DNA of 64,000 nt. Source: Thiotrichales bacterium (GTDB lineage Bacteria; Pseudomonadota; Gammaproteobacteria; Beggiatoales; Beggiatoaceae). The position numbers and the translations under genes were made by a program. The notes under the pieces are model-generated. The model made no database searches, was not told the DNA's origin, and saw nothing but the letters and a program-made list of their open reading frames with translations. The stretch covers positions 1,359,677-1,423,676 of the forward strand of contig JADGDE010000001.1 of the NCBI GenBank assembly GCA_016745035.1. The letters are read 5' to 3'. This document shows, piece after piece, positions 1 to 10,070 of the stretch. Position 1 is the stretch's first letter, and every line of letters begins with the position of its first letter.

Positions 1-221
1 CGGATTTTATGGCAGGTGGTGAAACCATCCATCCCTGGCATCATGACATCAAGTAAAATCATGTCAGGGAGGTTTTTTTGGAATGATTTGAGTGCGACTA
101 GACCGTCTTCAGCCTCATCAACGATAAATCCGGCCTTTTTTAGCGTATGACGCATAAGTAGACGCATAGTTGCGTCATCATCAACCACTAAAATACGTTT
201 TGCTTCGTTATTTTTGTCCAT
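1..221 (-). CDS. CheY-like response-regulator receiver domain (3' part outside window)
   Basis: The minus strand from an ATG at 221 encodes MDKNNEAKRILVVDDDATMR..., continues with EDGLVALKSF and reaches LLDVMMPGMDG at the window edge. The acidic pair in VVDDD and the aspartate in LLDVMMP are the Mg-binding and phospho-acceptor sites of a receiver domain. About 73 residues are visible, so any output domain lies outside the window and cannot be judged. The receiver is probably phosphorylated by a sensor kinase. The gene is divergent from rph. Confidence 0.85.
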   Translation of the reverse strand, partial: MDKNNEAKRILVVDDDATMRLLMRHTLKKAGFIVDEAEDGLVALKSFQKNLPDMILLDVMMPGMDGFTTCHKI

Positions 222-398
222 AAACGTCAACAGCCTGGCACTCAATGAAGGCCTTAAAATTATTGATTAACTAACACTAATAAAATGATCATACATTTGC
301 CGATTATAACACAGAGCACTAAGGATATTAATGCAATATTATGATCAAATCAGGGCTAAAGCTGATGGTCATGATATTTTTTTCAGCACCAAAAATTA

Positions 399-429
399 TT
401 CCACATCCCGCAGTAAAACCCGTTATAAT
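399..429 (+). promoter_or_regulatory. Probable sigma70 promoter of rph
   Basis: A perfect TATAAT lies at 424-429, about 28 bp upstream of the rph start. The best -35 is a weak TTCCAC at 399-404 with a long 19-bp spacer. The assignment rests mainly on the -10. It may also drive smpB, which follows without a terminator. Confidence 0.5.
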
Positions 430-457
430 GCGCGGCTCAGTCTAGGAAGGATATATG

Positions 458-1177
458 ATGCGTCCCAGTGGTCGAGCACTTAACAGTTTGCGCGAAGTAA
501 CAATAGAGCGCCAGTACACCAAACATGCCGAAGGATCGGTATTAATCAGTTTTGGTGATACCAAGGTGTTGTGTACTGCCAGTATCGAAGAGCGTGTGCC
601 TTTTTTCCTCAAAAATAAAAAACGCGGCTGGGTTACGGCTGAGTATGCCATGTTGCCCCGCTCGACTCATACCCGCAGCCAACGCGATGCCAACAAAAAC
701 AAACCCAATGGCCGCTCTCTAGAAATTCAACGCTTGATTGCCCGCTCTATGCGTGCGGTAGTCGATTTAGAAGCCTTGGGCGAGCGCACCATCACCTTAG
801 ATTGCGATGTCATCCAAGCCGATGGCGGCACACGTACCGCCTCTATCACAGGGGCTTATGTCGCCCTCCAAGATGCTTGCAATTATTTAGTGAATACCGG
901 CAAACTCGACAAAAACCCTTTACACGGCGCAGTGGCTGCGGTCTCTGTCGGTATTTATCAAGGTGAGGCGGTGCTAGATTTGGATTATGTCGAAGATTGC
1001 CAAGCTGAGACCGACATGAACGTGGTCATGAATGACGCGGGTGCATTTATCGAAGTCCAAGGTACCGCCGAGGGACACGCATTTCAGCGCAGTGAACTCG
1101 ATCATATGTTAGATTTTGCCGCTGCCGGTATTACCGACTTATTGGCATTACAACAGCAAGCATTGTCCGCGGACTAG
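458..1177 (+). CDS. rph: Ribonuclease PH
   Basis: The product is a phosphorolytic 3'-5' exoribonuclease that trims tRNA 3' ends. The protein is 239 aa, the usual length, and begins with the family signature MRPSGR. It also carries [18 protein letters not shown] and the conserved CDVIQADGG segment of the phosphate/RNA-binding core. Two adjacent ATGs occur (455 and 458). The second gives the canonical N-terminus and lies 7 bp after AGGAAGG (444-450), so I chose it. smpB follows with 7 bp between the genes, so the two are probably co-transcribed; both act in RNA end processing and quality control. Confidence 0.97.
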   Translation: MRPSGRALNSLREVTIERQYTKHAEGSVLISFGDTKVLCTASIEERVPFFLKNKKRGWVTAEYAMLPRSTHTRSQRDANKNKPNGRSLEIQRLIARSMRAVVDLEALGERTITLDCDVIQADGGTRTASITGAYVALQDACNYLVNTGKLDKNPLHGAVAAVSVGIYQGEAVLDLDYVEDCQAETDMNVVMNDAGAFIEVQGTAEGHAFQRSELDHMLDFAAAGITDLLALQQQALSAD

Positions 1178-1184
1178 GTGCAAG

Positions 1185-1664
1185 ATGGCGAAGAAAAAAG
1201 CAAAACAACCCAGTAACACCATTGCCCTGAACAAAAAGGCAAAGTTTGACTTTTTTCTTTTAGACCGTTTTGAAGCGGGTATGGTGCTTGAGGGCTGGGA
1301 AGTGAAAAGCCTGCGCTCAGGTCGAGTGCAATTGCGCGACTCCTATGTATTGGTAAAAAATAACGAAGCATGGCTATTAGGGGCTTTAATTACCCCGCTG
1401 ACAACCGTTTCTACCCATGTTCACCCCGATCAGCAACGTACCCGTAAGCTGCTGTTACACCGCAAAGAATTAGATAAATTAATCGGCGCTGTGGAGCGAA
1501 AAGGGCAAACTTTAGTGCCAACGGCGCTGTATTGGAAAAAAAATCGTGTTAAACTGGAGATTGCTTTGGCTCAAGGTAAGAAGAGCCATGATAAACGCGA
1601 TACCGAACGTGACCGCGATTGGCAACGCGAAAAACAACGCTTATTTAAGAAGCATGTGGCTTAA
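1185..1664 (+). CDS. smpB: SsrA-binding protein SmpB
   Basis: SmpB binds the tRNA-like domain of tmRNA and delivers it to stalled ribosomes for trans-translation. The 159-aa protein has the N-terminal NKKAKFDFF segment, the [15 protein letters not shown] core, and the basic C-terminal tail ending [20 protein letters not shown], which forms a helix in the mRNA channel. The reading frame is open back to 1116 inside rph, but the ATG at 1185 gives the standard MAKKK N-terminus. Its RNA partner ssrA is encoded about 17 kb away in this window. Confidence 0.97.
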   Translation: MAKKKAKQPSNTIALNKKAKFDFFLLDRFEAGMVLEGWEVKSLRSGRVQLRDSYVLVKNNEAWLLGALITPLTTVSTHVHPDQQRTRKLLLHRKELDKLIGAVERKGQTLVPTALYWKKNRVKLEIALAQGKKSHDKRDTERDRDWQREKQRLFKKHVA

Positions 1665-1705
1665 GCTTTTGGGTTTTCATTAAGAGTAATAACGATAACG
1701 ACATT

Positions 1706-4084
1706 ATGGCAAGCATAGAAATTGACGGAAAAATTTTTGAAGCCGAAAACGGTCAAATGCTCATCGAAGTAGCGGACGCGGCTGGTATCCCGATCCCCCG
1801 TTTTTGTTATCACGAAAAATTGTCTGTTTCTGCCAATTGCCGCATGTGTTTGGTCGAAGTCGAAAACGCACCCAAACCTTTACCCGCTTGCGCGACCCCT
1901 ATTATGGACGGCATGAAAGTCCATACCCGCTCCGATTTAGCCCGCGAAGCGCAAAACTCGGTGATGGAATTTCTCTTAATCAATCACCCTTTAGATTGTC
2001 CTATTTGTGACCAAGGCGGCGAATGCGAACTGCAAGATGTTGCCATTGGCTACGGTCAAGACGCATCGCGCTTTGCTGAAATTAAACGCGCTGTCCCCAG
2101 TAAAGACATTGGTCCTTTAATCGCCACCGACATGACCCGCTGCATTCATTGCACTCGCTGCGTACGTTTTGGAGTTGAGATTGGCGGTGTCAAAGAAATG
2201 GGCGCACCTGGCCGCGGTGAACATACCAAAATCACTACCTTCCTTGATGCGGGGATTAGTTCCGAACTCTCAGGGAATATGATTGATGTTTGCCCAGTCG
2301 GCGCATTAACCTCCAAGCCGTTTCGTTTTTCTGCCCGCGCTTGGGAACTGACCCAACGCGATGGCATTGCTGCTCACGATAGTTTGGGTGCAAATATTCA
2401 TTACCATGTCCGTGGTCAACAAGTGATGCGGGTTTCACCCAAAAGCAATGAAGACTTAAACGAAGTCTGGCTCTCAGACCGCGACCGCTTTAGCTATCAA
2501 GGACTCAGCGCAGAAGACCGCCTCCTCAAACCACAAATCAAAGTCGATGGTCAGTGGCAAGAAACCGATTGGCAAACCGCGCTACAGGCAGCCGCTGACA
2601 ATCTGCAACAAATTCAATCCACCGAAGGCGCAAGCAGTTTAGCTGCCTTGGCTTCCGGTAACAGCACCTCAGAAGAGGGCTATTTGTTGCAAAAAACCTT
2701 ACGTCATTTAGGCAGCGATAACATCGACCACCGTCTAAACCAAATCGATGTCAGTGATCAAGCCTCTGCGCCTTTATATGCAGGTTTCGGACAAAGCCCT
2801 GAGGCGATGGAAAACATCAACAGCGCTTTGATCATCGGCAGCAATCTGCGCAAAGAACAAGCCTTAATTAATCACCGTTTGCGCAAAGCGGTATTAAAAG
2901 ATCGCGGGCTTATCAGTGAAGAATGCATCGGTGATGTTTGGGCGGTGAATCCACTCGATTATGAATTAAACCTGCCGCTCAAAGGCAAACTTATCAGCAC
3001 ACCAGATCAAACCCTGAGTGATTTAGCTGGTATTTTAAAAGCCCTGCAAGAATCTGGTGCTAGCATTGATGCGCAAACGGCTGATATCATCGCCAGCGTT
3101 GATGTCAATGAAACTCAAAAAGCCATTGCCGAGAGTTTACAAGCGGCAGAGAACAGCAGTTTATTTGTTGGGCAATTGGCGGCGAGTCATCCGCAGTTTA
3201 GCCAAATTCGCAGCCTCGCCACTCAAATCGCCAAAGCCAGCAATTCTGTTTTAAATTATGTTGGCTTTAGTGCCAACCATGCGGGTTTATCACTGGCAGG
3301 TGTCTTACCTCTCGGACAAGCAGTTGATACAGCGGGTTTAGATGCCAACAACATTTTAAACAGTGCCGATATCAAAGGCTTGGTTTTATTAAACCTCGAA
3401 CCTGAGCAAGATGCGTGGAATAGCGCTGCTGTGGTCGATAAACTCAAACAAAGTTTTGTGATTAGCATCAGCCCCTATGCCAGCGATGCTGCCAAAGATT
3501 ATGCCGATGTTTTATTGCCTAGCGCCGCTTTTGCCGAAACCTCAGGCAGCTATGTCAACGCTTTAGGACAACAACAAAGCTTTAGTGCTGCGGTTAAAGC
3601 CCCAGCCGATGCGCGTCCAGCGTGGAAAATCTTACGGGTATTAGCCAATTTACTCGGGCTTAATATCGATTATGATAATTCAGCACAAATCACAGCCGAG
3701 CTTGTTGATATAGCTAAGCAAGCTGGAGACATCGATAATTTACAGGCCGCAAGCTTAAATAATTTAGAGATGCTAAAGTCAGGTATTCAACGCATTGGCG
3801 AGCGTGGGCTTTACCATGTCGATAGTGTGGTGCGCCGTGCTAGAGCTTTGCAAGCAACAGAAGATGCCAGACTTTGCGAGGCGATTCATCTCAGCCCAGC
3901 GCAAGCACAGGACTTACAAGTGTTTGCAGGACAGAGCCTGAAAGTTAAACAAGACGGCAATGAAATCACCATGCAAGTCATGATTAACGCGCAAGTGCCT
4001 CAAGGTGCTGCCTTGGTCTATGCGGGAACCGCAGCACACAGCCAGTTGGGCGGTTGCTACGGGGTTTTGGAATTAAGCGCCTAA
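1706..4084 (+). CDS. nuoG: NADH-quinone oxidoreductase subunit G (complex I 75 kDa type)
   Basis: NuoG is the iron-sulfur subunit of the peripheral arm of respiratory complex I, relaying electrons from NuoEF towards NuoB. The 792-aa protein has a [2Fe-2S] ferredoxin domain (Cys34, 45, 48, 62), the His-Cys3 cluster region ([15 protein letters not shown]), and a [4Fe-4S] motif (CIHCTRC ... CPVGAL). A molybdopterin-oxidoreductase-like domain follows. The region that holds the extra N7 cluster in E. coli NuoG has no cysteines ([17 protein letters not shown]), so N7 is absent. It starts 41 bp after smpB. nuoA-F are not upstream, which is unusual. Confidence 0.96.
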   Translation: MASIEIDGKIFEAENGQMLIEVADAAGIPIPRFCYHEKLSVSANCRMCLVEVENAPKPLPACATPIMDGMKVHTRSDLAREAQNSVMEFLLINHPLDCPICDQGGECELQDVAIGYGQDASRFAEIKRAVPSKDIGPLIATDMTRCIHCTRCVRFGVEIGGVKEMGAPGRGEHTKITTFLDAGISSELSGNMIDVCPVGALTSKPFRFSARAWELTQRDGIAAHDSLGANIHYHVRGQQVMRVSPKSNEDLNEVWLSDRDRFSYQGLSAEDRLLKPQIKVDGQWQETDWQTALQAAADNLQQIQSTEGASSLAALASGNSTSEEGYLLQKTLRHLGSDNIDHRLNQIDVSDQASAPLYAGFGQSPEAMENINSALIIGSNLRKEQALINHRLRKAVLKDRGLISEECIGDVWAVNPLDYELNLPLKGKLISTPDQTLSDLAGILKALQESGASIDAQTADIIASVDVNETQKAIAESLQAAENSSLFVGQLAASHPQFSQIRSLATQIAKASNSVLNYVGFSANHAGLSLAGVLPLGQAVDTAGLDANNILNSADIKGLVLLNLEPEQDAWNSAAVVDKLKQSFVISISPYASDAAKDYADVLLPSAAFAETSGSYVNALGQQQSFSAAVKAPADARPAWKILRVLANLLGLNIDYDNSAQITAELVDIAKQAGDIDNLQAASLNNLEMLKSGIQRIGERGLYHVDSVVRRARALQATEDARLCEAIHLSPAQAQDLQVFAGQSLKVKQDGNEITMQVMINAQVPQGAALVYAGTAAHSQLGGCYGVLELSA

Positions 4085-4121
4085 GGGCAGGAACAACAGA
4101 TTCAGAGACGGTGACAGTTTT

Positions 4122-5234
4122 ATGATTAAACTTCTGGGTGCATTTTTCTTAGCATTGGGGCTGATAGGCGCAGCTTTATTAGGCGTGGTTTACCAAATTT
4201 GGTTAAGCTCGCCTTGGCAATTGCTATGGCTACCGATTACTGTGGTGGCTTTGTTGTTAATGGTCGCTTATCTGACTTATGCCGAGCGTAAAATTATCGG
4301 CTATATGCAAATCCGTATCGGGCCTAACCGTGTTGGTCCTCGGGGTTGGCTGCAACCGATTGCCGATTCCATCAAGCTGATTTGTAAAGAAATAATCCTC
4401 CCGGCTAAATCTAACCGTTTTCTATTTATTATCGCCCCCGCGTTGGCAATGGCTCCAGCACTTGCCGCTTGGGCTGTGATTCCTTTTGATGATGGCTGGG
4501 TGTTCGCCGATATTAATGCCGCGCTTTTATACTTACTGGCGATGACTTCTCTTGGGGTCTACGGTGTGATTATCGCCGGCTGGGCCTCTAACTCTAAATA
4601 TGCCTTTCTAGGTGCGATTCGTTCCACCGCACAAATCGTCTCATATGAAATCGCTATGGGCTTTGCTTTGGTTGGTGTCCTGATGGCATCTGGCAGCTTG
4701 AACTTGGGTGATATTGTTCGCGCACAATCAGGCTCTCATGGCATACTCGATTGGTTCTGGTTGCCCTTACTGCCTTTATTTGTGGTCTATTTTATCTCTG
4801 GGGTCGCTGAGACTAACCGCGCACCGTTCGATGTCGCCGAGGGTGAATCTGAAATTGTCGCCGGTTTCCACGTTGAATACTCAGGCATGTTGTTTGCCGT
4901 ATTCTTCCTTGCAGAATACCTCAATATGATCTTAATTGCAGCGCTGACTAGCATCATGTTCTTAGGTGGCTGGCTCTCACCATTTGCAGACACCCCTTTA
5001 GAAAGCTTATTTGCATGGGTTCCAGGCGTGGCTTGGTTATTCCTTAAAACCAGCATTTTCTTATTCTTATTCCTCTGGTTCCGTGCCACCTTCCCGCGTT
5101 ATCGCTATGACCAAATCATGCGTTTGGGTTGGAAAGTCTTTATTCCGTTGACCATTGTTTGGATTTTGGTCTTAGGCGTGATGGTTGTCTCTGAGTTTGC
5201 ATGGTTTGCACCCGCCGTTAGTAGCACAGTCTAA
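4122..5234 (+). CDS. nuoH: NADH-quinone oxidoreductase subunit H
   Basis: This is a membrane subunit of complex I at the junction of the two arms; it forms much of the quinone chamber. The 370-aa protein has about eight hydrophobic segments. It carries the conserved [22 protein letters not shown] loop, split here by its usual position after TM1, and the acidic [15 protein letters not shown] loop that contacts the quinone channel. It sits in the order G-H-I as in other nuo operons, 37 bp after nuoG and 12 bp before nuoI. Confidence 0.97.
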   Translation: MIKLLGAFFLALGLIGAALLGVVYQIWLSSPWQLLWLPITVVALLLMVAYLTYAERKIIGYMQIRIGPNRVGPRGWLQPIADSIKLICKEIILPAKSNRFLFIIAPALAMAPALAAWAVIPFDDGWVFADINAALLYLLAMTSLGVYGVIIAGWASNSKYAFLGAIRSTAQIVSYEIAMGFALVGVLMASGSLNLGDIVRAQSGSHGILDWFWLPLLPLFVVYFISGVAETNRAPFDVAEGESEIVAGFHVEYSGMLFAVFFLAEYLNMILIAALTSIMFLGGWLSPFADTPLESLFAWVPGVAWLFLKTSIFLFLFLWFRATFPRYRYDQIMRLGWKVFIPLTIVWILVLGVMVVSEFAWFAPAVSSTV

Positions 5235-5246
5235 GGGTTTATACTG

Positions 5247-5735
5247 ATGAAAAGTTTAAGTAGTTATGTTAAAAGTTTCGCCTTAGCTGAATTAGTCAAA
5301 GGCTTAGGGGTGACTGGGCGTTATTTATTTAAGCCCAAATTTACCGTGCAATATCCTGAGGAAAAAACCCCGATGTCGCCTAGGTTTCGCGGTCATCATG
5401 CCCTCAGACGCTACGAAAATGGCGAAGAGCGTTGTATTGCTTGTAAACTGTGTGAGGCAGTATGTCCGGCGCAAGCGATTACCATTGAAGCACAGCCACG
5501 TGAAGATGGCAGCCGCCGTACTACCCGTTATGATGTCGATTTATATAAATGTATTTTTTGTGGCTTTTGTGAAGAAGCTTGCCCTGTGGATGCGATTGTG
5601 GAAACCCGTTTATTTGAGTACCACGGCGAAGAAGCAGGGGACTTGTTATTAAACAAAGAAAAATTATTGGCACTTGGCGATAAACTCGAAGCTGAGATTG
5701 CAGCGGATAGAGAACAACAAGCGAGTGTGCGCTAA
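5247..5735 (+). CDS. nuoI: NADH-quinone oxidoreductase subunit I
   Basis: NuoI carries the two [4Fe-4S] clusters N6a and N6b, which pass electrons to NuoB/N2. The protein is 162 aa, typical for proteobacteria. Both cluster motifs are complete: [16 protein letters not shown] and [16 protein letters not shown]. The [15 protein letters not shown] lead-in is also family-typical. In most nuo operons nuoJ follows directly; here two unrelated genes and a small hairpin come first. Confidence 0.97.
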   Translation: MKSLSSYVKSFALAELVKGLGVTGRYLFKPKFTVQYPEEKTPMSPRFRGHHALRRYENGEERCIACKLCEAVCPAQAITIEAQPREDGSRRTTRYDVDLYKCIFCGFCEEACPVDAIVETRLFEYHGEEAGDLLLNKEKLLALGDKLEAEIAADREQQASVR

Positions 5736-5736
5736 T

Positions 5737-5754
5737 TTGCCAACACTTTGGCAA
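5737..5754 (+). other. Small inverted repeat between nuoI and the inserted genes
   Basis: TTGCCAA and TTGGCAA form a 7-bp stem with a 4-nt loop directly after the nuoI stop. No T-run follows, so it is not a classic terminator. It could stabilise or process the nuoGHI part of the transcript. It marks the exact point where the usual nuoI-nuoJ junction is broken. Confidence 0.5.
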
Positions 5755-5798
5755 CGTATAGCGTCAGTCCTTGCCCAATATCATATGTAGGAGGCTAG

Positions 5799-6446
5799 AT
5801 GATTAAGTATGTTTTACCCTTAATTATGCTTTGCAGCGTAAGCCAATTAAGTTTTGCAAAAAAAGAAGACACGTTTTATAACAATGGACAAGCACAATTT
5901 GTTTATAGTTATAAAGGTGAAATGCTTCATGGCATCAGCCGAGAATATTTTTCCAGTGGCGAATTAAAAGTCGAGCTAAGCTATGAGGATGGCCAACTTG
6001 TACAAGAAAAGCATTATCGCTTGGATGGACAAGTTGAATACACTTTGAAAGTCAAAGAAGACAAACGCTATGAGATTCAGCGCAAATTTCATCCCAGTGG
6101 CAAGTTATTTCGAGAAAGACGTTTAATCGATGGCAAACAAACCGGGGTGGAGAAAGAATATTATCCTTCGGGCAAGATCAAAGCCGAACGCGCTTACAAA
6201 GGCGGTAAAAAACAAGGCTTAGCTAAAGGCTATTATGAAAATGGTCGCGTGCAAGGCGCTTGGGAATTTGATGGTGGCGTACCCGTAGCGGCAACTATCT
6301 TTTATCCCTCAGGTGAAAAACATTTGGTACATGAATTCAAAAATGGACGGATTCATGGCATCACCAAAGAATATGATAAAAACGGTAAATTAAAAGCCAG
6401 ACGACACTACGAACATGATCGTATGATTAAGCGCGTTAGAAAATAA
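5799..6446 (+). CDS. Secreted MORN_2 / YwqK-type repeat protein inserted in nuo operon
   Basis: The 215-aa product has a Sec signal peptide (about residues 1-20, cleaved near SFA-KKE). The rest is repeated units of about 23 aa of the type YYPSGKIKAERAYKGGKKQG, at least six of them, rich in Tyr, Gly and Lys. These match the MORN_2 repeats found in YwqK-like proteins. The family is often labelled an antitoxin, but here a signal peptide points to the periplasm or surface and there is no toxin gene beside it. A strong AGGAGG precedes the ATG. Function in relation to complex I is unknown. Confidence 0.75.
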   Translation: MIKYVLPLIMLCSVSQLSFAKKEDTFYNNGQAQFVYSYKGEMLHGISREYFSSGELKVELSYEDGQLVQEKHYRLDGQVEYTLKVKEDKRYEIQRKFHPSGKLFRERRLIDGKQTGVEKEYYPSGKIKAERAYKGGKKQGLAKGYYENGRVQGAWEFDGGVPVAATIFYPSGEKHLVHEFKNGRIHGITKEYDKNGKLKARRHYEHDRMIKRVRK

Positions 6447-6495
6447 GATTGCTGTGCTATGCTGATTGCCCAAAAAGCGTACTAGGAAGTCATTG

Positions 6496-6978
6496 ATGTC
6501 AAGTAAACAAGTCTTGGAAGTCCTCTCCAAGTGTTATATGTTCAATGACTTAACCACCCGAGAAATGTTTTACATTATTGGTTATTTTGAGCAGCGCGAG
6601 CATGCAGCGGGCGAAATTGTGATCGAAGAAGGACAAATGGTTGATGAGTTATTTATTATCAATTCGGGGCTGTGGGAAATATTTTTACCGAGAAATTCGG
6701 ATTATTTATATAGGCCCTCTGAGGTAAAATTACAAACCTTGGAAAAAGGCGACTTATTAGGAGAATACTCCTTTGTTGATGGCAATGTCGCCTCCGCTTC
6801 GGTGCGGGTTTTAGAGGCAGGCAGTTTATATTTTGTCAGCCGTGAGAATTTTGAGAAAATTGTAGAGAGCAGTAACCACGTCGGTAAACTGATTTATTAC
6901 AATTTATTGCGCTCGCTAATTATTCGCTTGCGTAAACACAATGAAGAAATGGATCTAATGCACTTACTTGATGAGTAA
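6496..6978 (+). CDS. Cyclic nucleotide-binding-domain protein, no DNA-binding domain
   Basis: The 160-aa protein is a single CNB (Crp/PKA-type) beta-roll. Visible features are AAGEIVIEEGQMVDELFIINSGLWEIF, split over the first strands, and LEKGDLLGEYSFVDG, the position of the phosphate-binding cassette. The C-terminal helices (residues about 125-160) do not form a winged helix, so it is not a Crp-like regulator. I chose the ATG at 6496 because AGGAAG sits at 6484-6489; a TTG at 6466 would add ten residues. It lies between nuoI and nuoJ in the same direction. Ligand and role are unknown. Confidence 0.8.
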   Translation: MSSKQVLEVLSKCYMFNDLTTREMFYIIGYFEQREHAAGEIVIEEGQMVDELFIINSGLWEIFLPRNSDYLYRPSEVKLQTLEKGDLLGEYSFVDGNVASASVRVLEAGSLYFVSRENFEKIVESSNHVGKLIYYNLLRSLIIRLRKHNEEMDLMHLLDE

Positions 6979-7016
6979 GGATTGTAGAACGAGAAATAAG
7001 GGAACAATAACAGCTT

Positions 7017-7613
7017 ATGACTTCACTGGTTTTTTATATATTCGCAACTATTTTAATCTTCGCCGCAATTCGTGTGGTGACGGTGAAGAACCCTGTCCAT
7101 GCATCTTTGTTTTTGGTACTTGCCTTTTTCACCTCTGCTGGGATTTGGCTTCTTTTGGAAGCTGAGTTTTTAGCCATTACGTTGGTATTGGTCTATGTCG
7201 GTGCGGTAATGGTTCTATTCTTATTCGTGATTATGATGCTAGATATTGACCATAAAACATTGCGTGAGGGTTTTGGGCGCTACTTCGCTATTGGGAGCTT
7301 CGTAGCAGTCGTGGTTTTATTGGAACTATATATGGTCTTCAAAGCCAAAGGCTCAGACTTAGCCACCACCACCGCTAAAGCGATGGCAGAAGATGTCCCC
7401 AACACCGTTGCACTGGGCAAAGTCTTATACACCGATTACCTCTATCCTTTCGAGCTAGCGGCGATGCTTTTATTAGTGGCAATGGTCGCAGCGATTACCC
7501 TGACCATGCGTCCACGGCGTTCAAACAAATATCAAGAGCCTTCTAAACAGGTCGAGGTGAAAGCCAGCGACCGCTTAAAAGTCTTGAAAATGCCTGCTGA
7601 AAAAGCCGAATAA
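7017..7613 (+). CDS. nuoJ: NADH-quinone oxidoreductase subunit J
   Basis: This is a membrane subunit of complex I next to NuoH and NuoK. The 198-aa protein has five hydrophobic segments, the conserved NPVHASLFLVLAFF and the YVGAVMVLFLFVIMMLD stretch with the pi-bulge helix TM3. The C-terminal 25 residues are a basic cytoplasmic tail. The start lies 38 bp after the CNB-domain gene, so the transcript is probably continuous across the inserted pair. Confidence 0.96.
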   Translation: MTSLVFYIFATILIFAAIRVVTVKNPVHASLFLVLAFFTSAGIWLLLEAEFLAITLVLVYVGAVMVLFLFVIMMLDIDHKTLREGFGRYFAIGSFVAVVVLLELYMVFKAKGSDLATTTAKAMAEDVPNTVALGKVLYTDYLYPFELAAMLLLVAMVAAITLTMRPRRSNKYQEPSKQVEVKASDRLKVLKMPAEKAE

Positions 7614-7664
7614 TTCCAAGGGAACTGTGATGATAATGCGAGATAATTGCTGGAGTAATGCGAA

Positions 7665-7970
7665 ATGATTGCCTTAGCTGATTTTTTAATCCTTGGCGCT
7701 GTTTTATTCTGTATCAGTGTCGCCGGGATCTTCATTAACCGGAAAAATATTCTGATTTTGCTGATGTGCATCGAACTGATGCTCTTATCGGTCAATATCA
7801 ATTTCATCGCCTTCTCCCACTTTTTAGGAGACATCGGCGGACAGGTTTTCGTCTTCTTTATCCTCACCGTCGCGGCGGCTGAGGCGGCGATTGGTTTGGC
7901 AATTTTGGTGGTCTTATTCCGTAATAAGCGCAGTATTAATGTCACCGACATCAGCAGTATGAAAGGCTAA
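7665..7970 (+). CDS. nuoK: NADH-quinone oxidoreductase subunit K
   Basis: This is a small three-helix membrane subunit (101 aa) homologous to MrpC antiporter subunits and part of the proton-translocating path. Conserved glutamates are present in [16 protein letters not shown] (TM2) and in the third helix ([15 protein letters not shown]). The stop codon is 3 bp from the nuoL start, which suggests translational coupling. Confidence 0.97.
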   Translation: MIALADFLILGAVLFCISVAGIFINRKNILILLMCIELMLLSVNINFIAFSHFLGDIGGQVFVFFILTVAAAEAAIGLAILVVLFRNKRSINVTDISSMKG

Positions 7971-7973
7971 TCT

Positions 7974-9992
7974 ATGAATCTGGAAACCTTAAGTCTTATT
8001 ATTGTACTAGCGCCTTTAGTTGGGGCTATTGCCGCAGGCTTGCTGCCTTTAAGTCGCACAGCGGCACACCGTACCACCATCAGCGGTGTGTTTATCGCTT
8101 TTGTCCTCTCTGCTTTTGTGTTTTATCAAGTCACGATTCTCGGTCATGCCCCGTTTGCAGATGGCGCTTATACTCACACCTTATACCAGTGGTTGAGCAC
8201 TGGCGGCTTGAGTTTTGAAATCGGCTTTATGGTCGATACCCTGACCACCACCATGATGGTCACCGTGACTTTTGTCTCTTGGATGGTACATATTTACACC
8301 ATCGGCTATATGAAAGATGATGAGCACAATTGGTCAGATGATAGCCTTGGCGGTCGCAACAGCTATCAGCGCTTTTTCAGCTACATTTCCTTGTTTACCT
8401 TCTCGATGTTAATGCTGGTGATGTCCAACAACTTCTTACAACTGTTCTTCGGTTGGGAAGCCGTTGGTCTTGTCTCTTACTTACTTATCGGTTTTTGGTT
8501 CCAACGCGAAACCGCCGTTTATGCCAATATGAAAGCCTTCTTAGTCAACCGTGTCGGTGATTTTGGTTTCTTACTCGGTATCGCGGGCGTATTGATGTAT
8601 TTCGGCACACTGGATTATCAAACCGTGTTTAGCGCATTAGCCAATACCCCTGATGAGTACACCACCAAAACCATCGAAATTTTCTCAGGCACTGAATGGT
8701 CAGTGATTACCGTGATTTGTATCCTCTTATTTATCGGTGCAATGGGTAAATCAGCGCAAGTGCCTTTGCATGTCTGGCTACCTGATTCAATGGAAGGTCC
8801 TACCCCGATTTCGGCTTTAATTCACGCCGCCACCATGGTTACCGCAGGTATATTCATGGTCTCGCGCATGTCACCTTTATATGAACTCAGCCTCACCGCA
8901 TCGAGCTTTATTTTAGTTATTGGTGCAATCACGGCGTTATTTATGGGTTTCTTAGGTCTAATTCAGCACGACATCAAGCGTGTTGTCGCTTACTCGACTC
9001 TCTCGCAGCTTGGTTATATGACCGTCGCCTTGGGTGCATCGGCTTATGGGGCGGCGATGTTCCACTTAATGACCCACGCCTTTTTCAAAGCCTTATTATT
9101 CCTCGCCGCAGGTTCGGTGATCATCGCCATGCACCACAAACAAGACATGCGTGAGATGGGTGGTTTGAAAAAATACTTGCCGATTACTTATTGGACTTCC
9201 TTAATTGGTAGCCTTGCCTTGATTGGTTTCCCCGGGTTTGCGGGCTTCTTCTCTAAAGATGCGATTATCCATGCCGTACATGTCGCCAGTGATGGCGGTC
9301 AAGCAGGGGCTACTTTTGCTTATTATGCGGTGCTGGCTGGTGTGTTTATCACCGCGCTGTATTCTTTCCGTATGTTCTTCTTGGTCTTCCACGGTAAAGA
9401 ACACATGGACGAACATACCCGTGAACACTTGCATGAACCGAGCTGGGTTGTCACTTATCCACTGATAGCCTTAGCAATTCCTTCTGTGATTATCGGTGCG
9501 ATTGCTCTTGCTCCCATGCTTTACGGCAATTACTTTGAAGGCGCAATTGTGATGGCAGAAGGGCGTAACGCCTTCCCCGCGGCTGATTTCCACGGTGTGC
9601 TTAGTTTTGTCCTTCATGGTTTGATGTTACCGCCAGTTTACTTAGCCGCTGCGGGCGTGGGCTTAGCCTACTTCCTCTACGGCAGAGAAAGCGCTATCCC
9701 CGGTCAAATCAAATCGGCTTTCTCATGGCTACATAAACTGCTTGAAGAAAAATACTTTGCTGACCGTTTCAATGAAATATTCTTTGCCGGCGGTTCGCTC
9801 AAACTTGGCAGCTTCCTCTGGCGTATCGGTGACCGTAACATCATCGATGGCTTTATGGTCAACGGTTCTGCCCGCAGCGTCGGGTGGTTCTCAGAAAAAT
9901 TACGTTATGTACAAAGTGGTTTGTTATCACAATATGCTTTTGCGATGATCTTAGGCTTATTGTTCTTCCTCGTTTGGTTTGTACACGGATAA
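7974..9992 (+). CDS. nuoL: NADH-quinone oxidoreductase subunit L
   Basis: This is the distal antiporter-like proton-pumping subunit of complex I with the long lateral helix. The 672-aa protein shows the FGWEAVGLVSYLLIGFW motif carrying the TM5 glutamate, and GKSAQVPLHVWLPDSMEGPTP, split around the TM7 lysine. HIS-rich segments of the discontinuous helices and a C-terminal hydrophobic anchor are also seen. The length is slightly above the E. coli protein (613 aa), mainly in loops near residues 470-560. It is followed by a 78-bp gap that contains a hairpin. Confidence 0.97.
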   Translation: MNLETLSLIIVLAPLVGAIAAGLLPLSRTAAHRTTISGVFIAFVLSAFVFYQVTILGHAPFADGAYTHTLYQWLSTGGLSFEIGFMVDTLTTTMMVTVTFVSWMVHIYTIGYMKDDEHNWSDDSLGGRNSYQRFFSYISLFTFSMLMLVMSNNFLQLFFGWEAVGLVSYLLIGFWFQRETAVYANMKAFLVNRVGDFGFLLGIAGVLMYFGTLDYQTVFSALANTPDEYTTKTIEIFSGTEWSVITVICILLFIGAMGKSAQVPLHVWLPDSMEGPTPISALIHAATMVTAGIFMVSRMSPLYELSLTASSFILVIGAITALFMGFLGLIQHDIKRVVAYSTLSQLGYMTVALGASAYGAAMFHLMTHAFFKALLFLAAGSVIIAMHHKQDMREMGGLKKYLPITYWTSLIGSLALIGFPGFAGFFSKDAIIHAVHVASDGGQAGATFAYYAVLAGVFITALYSFRMFFLVFHGKEHMDEHTREHLHEPSWVVTYPLIALAIPSVIIGAIALAPMLYGNYFEGAIVMAEGRNAFPAADFHGVLSFVLHGLMLPPVYLAAAGVGLAYFLYGRESAIPGQIKSAFSWLHKLLEEKYFADRFNEIFFAGGSLKLGSFLWRIGDRNIIDGFMVNGSARSVGWFSEKLRYVQSGLLSQYAFAMILGLLFFLVWFVHG

Positions 9993-10022
9993 TGCGTCAC
10001 TGCATAGGCACAATGAATATAA

Positions 10023-10044
10023 AGGGTGGGTTTTTGCCCACCTT
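10023..10044 (+). other. Hairpin between nuoL and nuoM
   Basis: An 8-bp stem (core GGTGGG/CCCACC) encloses a loop of Ts and a G. Only mixed sequence follows, with no U-tract, so it is unlikely to stop transcription. An RNA-processing or stability role is possible, and the gap here (78 bp) is the longest within the nuoJ-N run. Confidence 0.45.
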
Positions 10045-10070
10045 GAGTTTTAGCATGATAAGGAAAGCGG

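Noticed and set aside
1116-1184. Upstream extension of smpB
   Set aside because: These codons overlap rph out of frame; the ATG at 1185 gives the conserved MAKKK N-terminus.
5799-6446. Toxin-antitoxin label for the YwqK-like protein
   Set aside because: It has a signal peptide and no toxin gene beside it; MORN_2 repeats alone do not show an antitoxin role.
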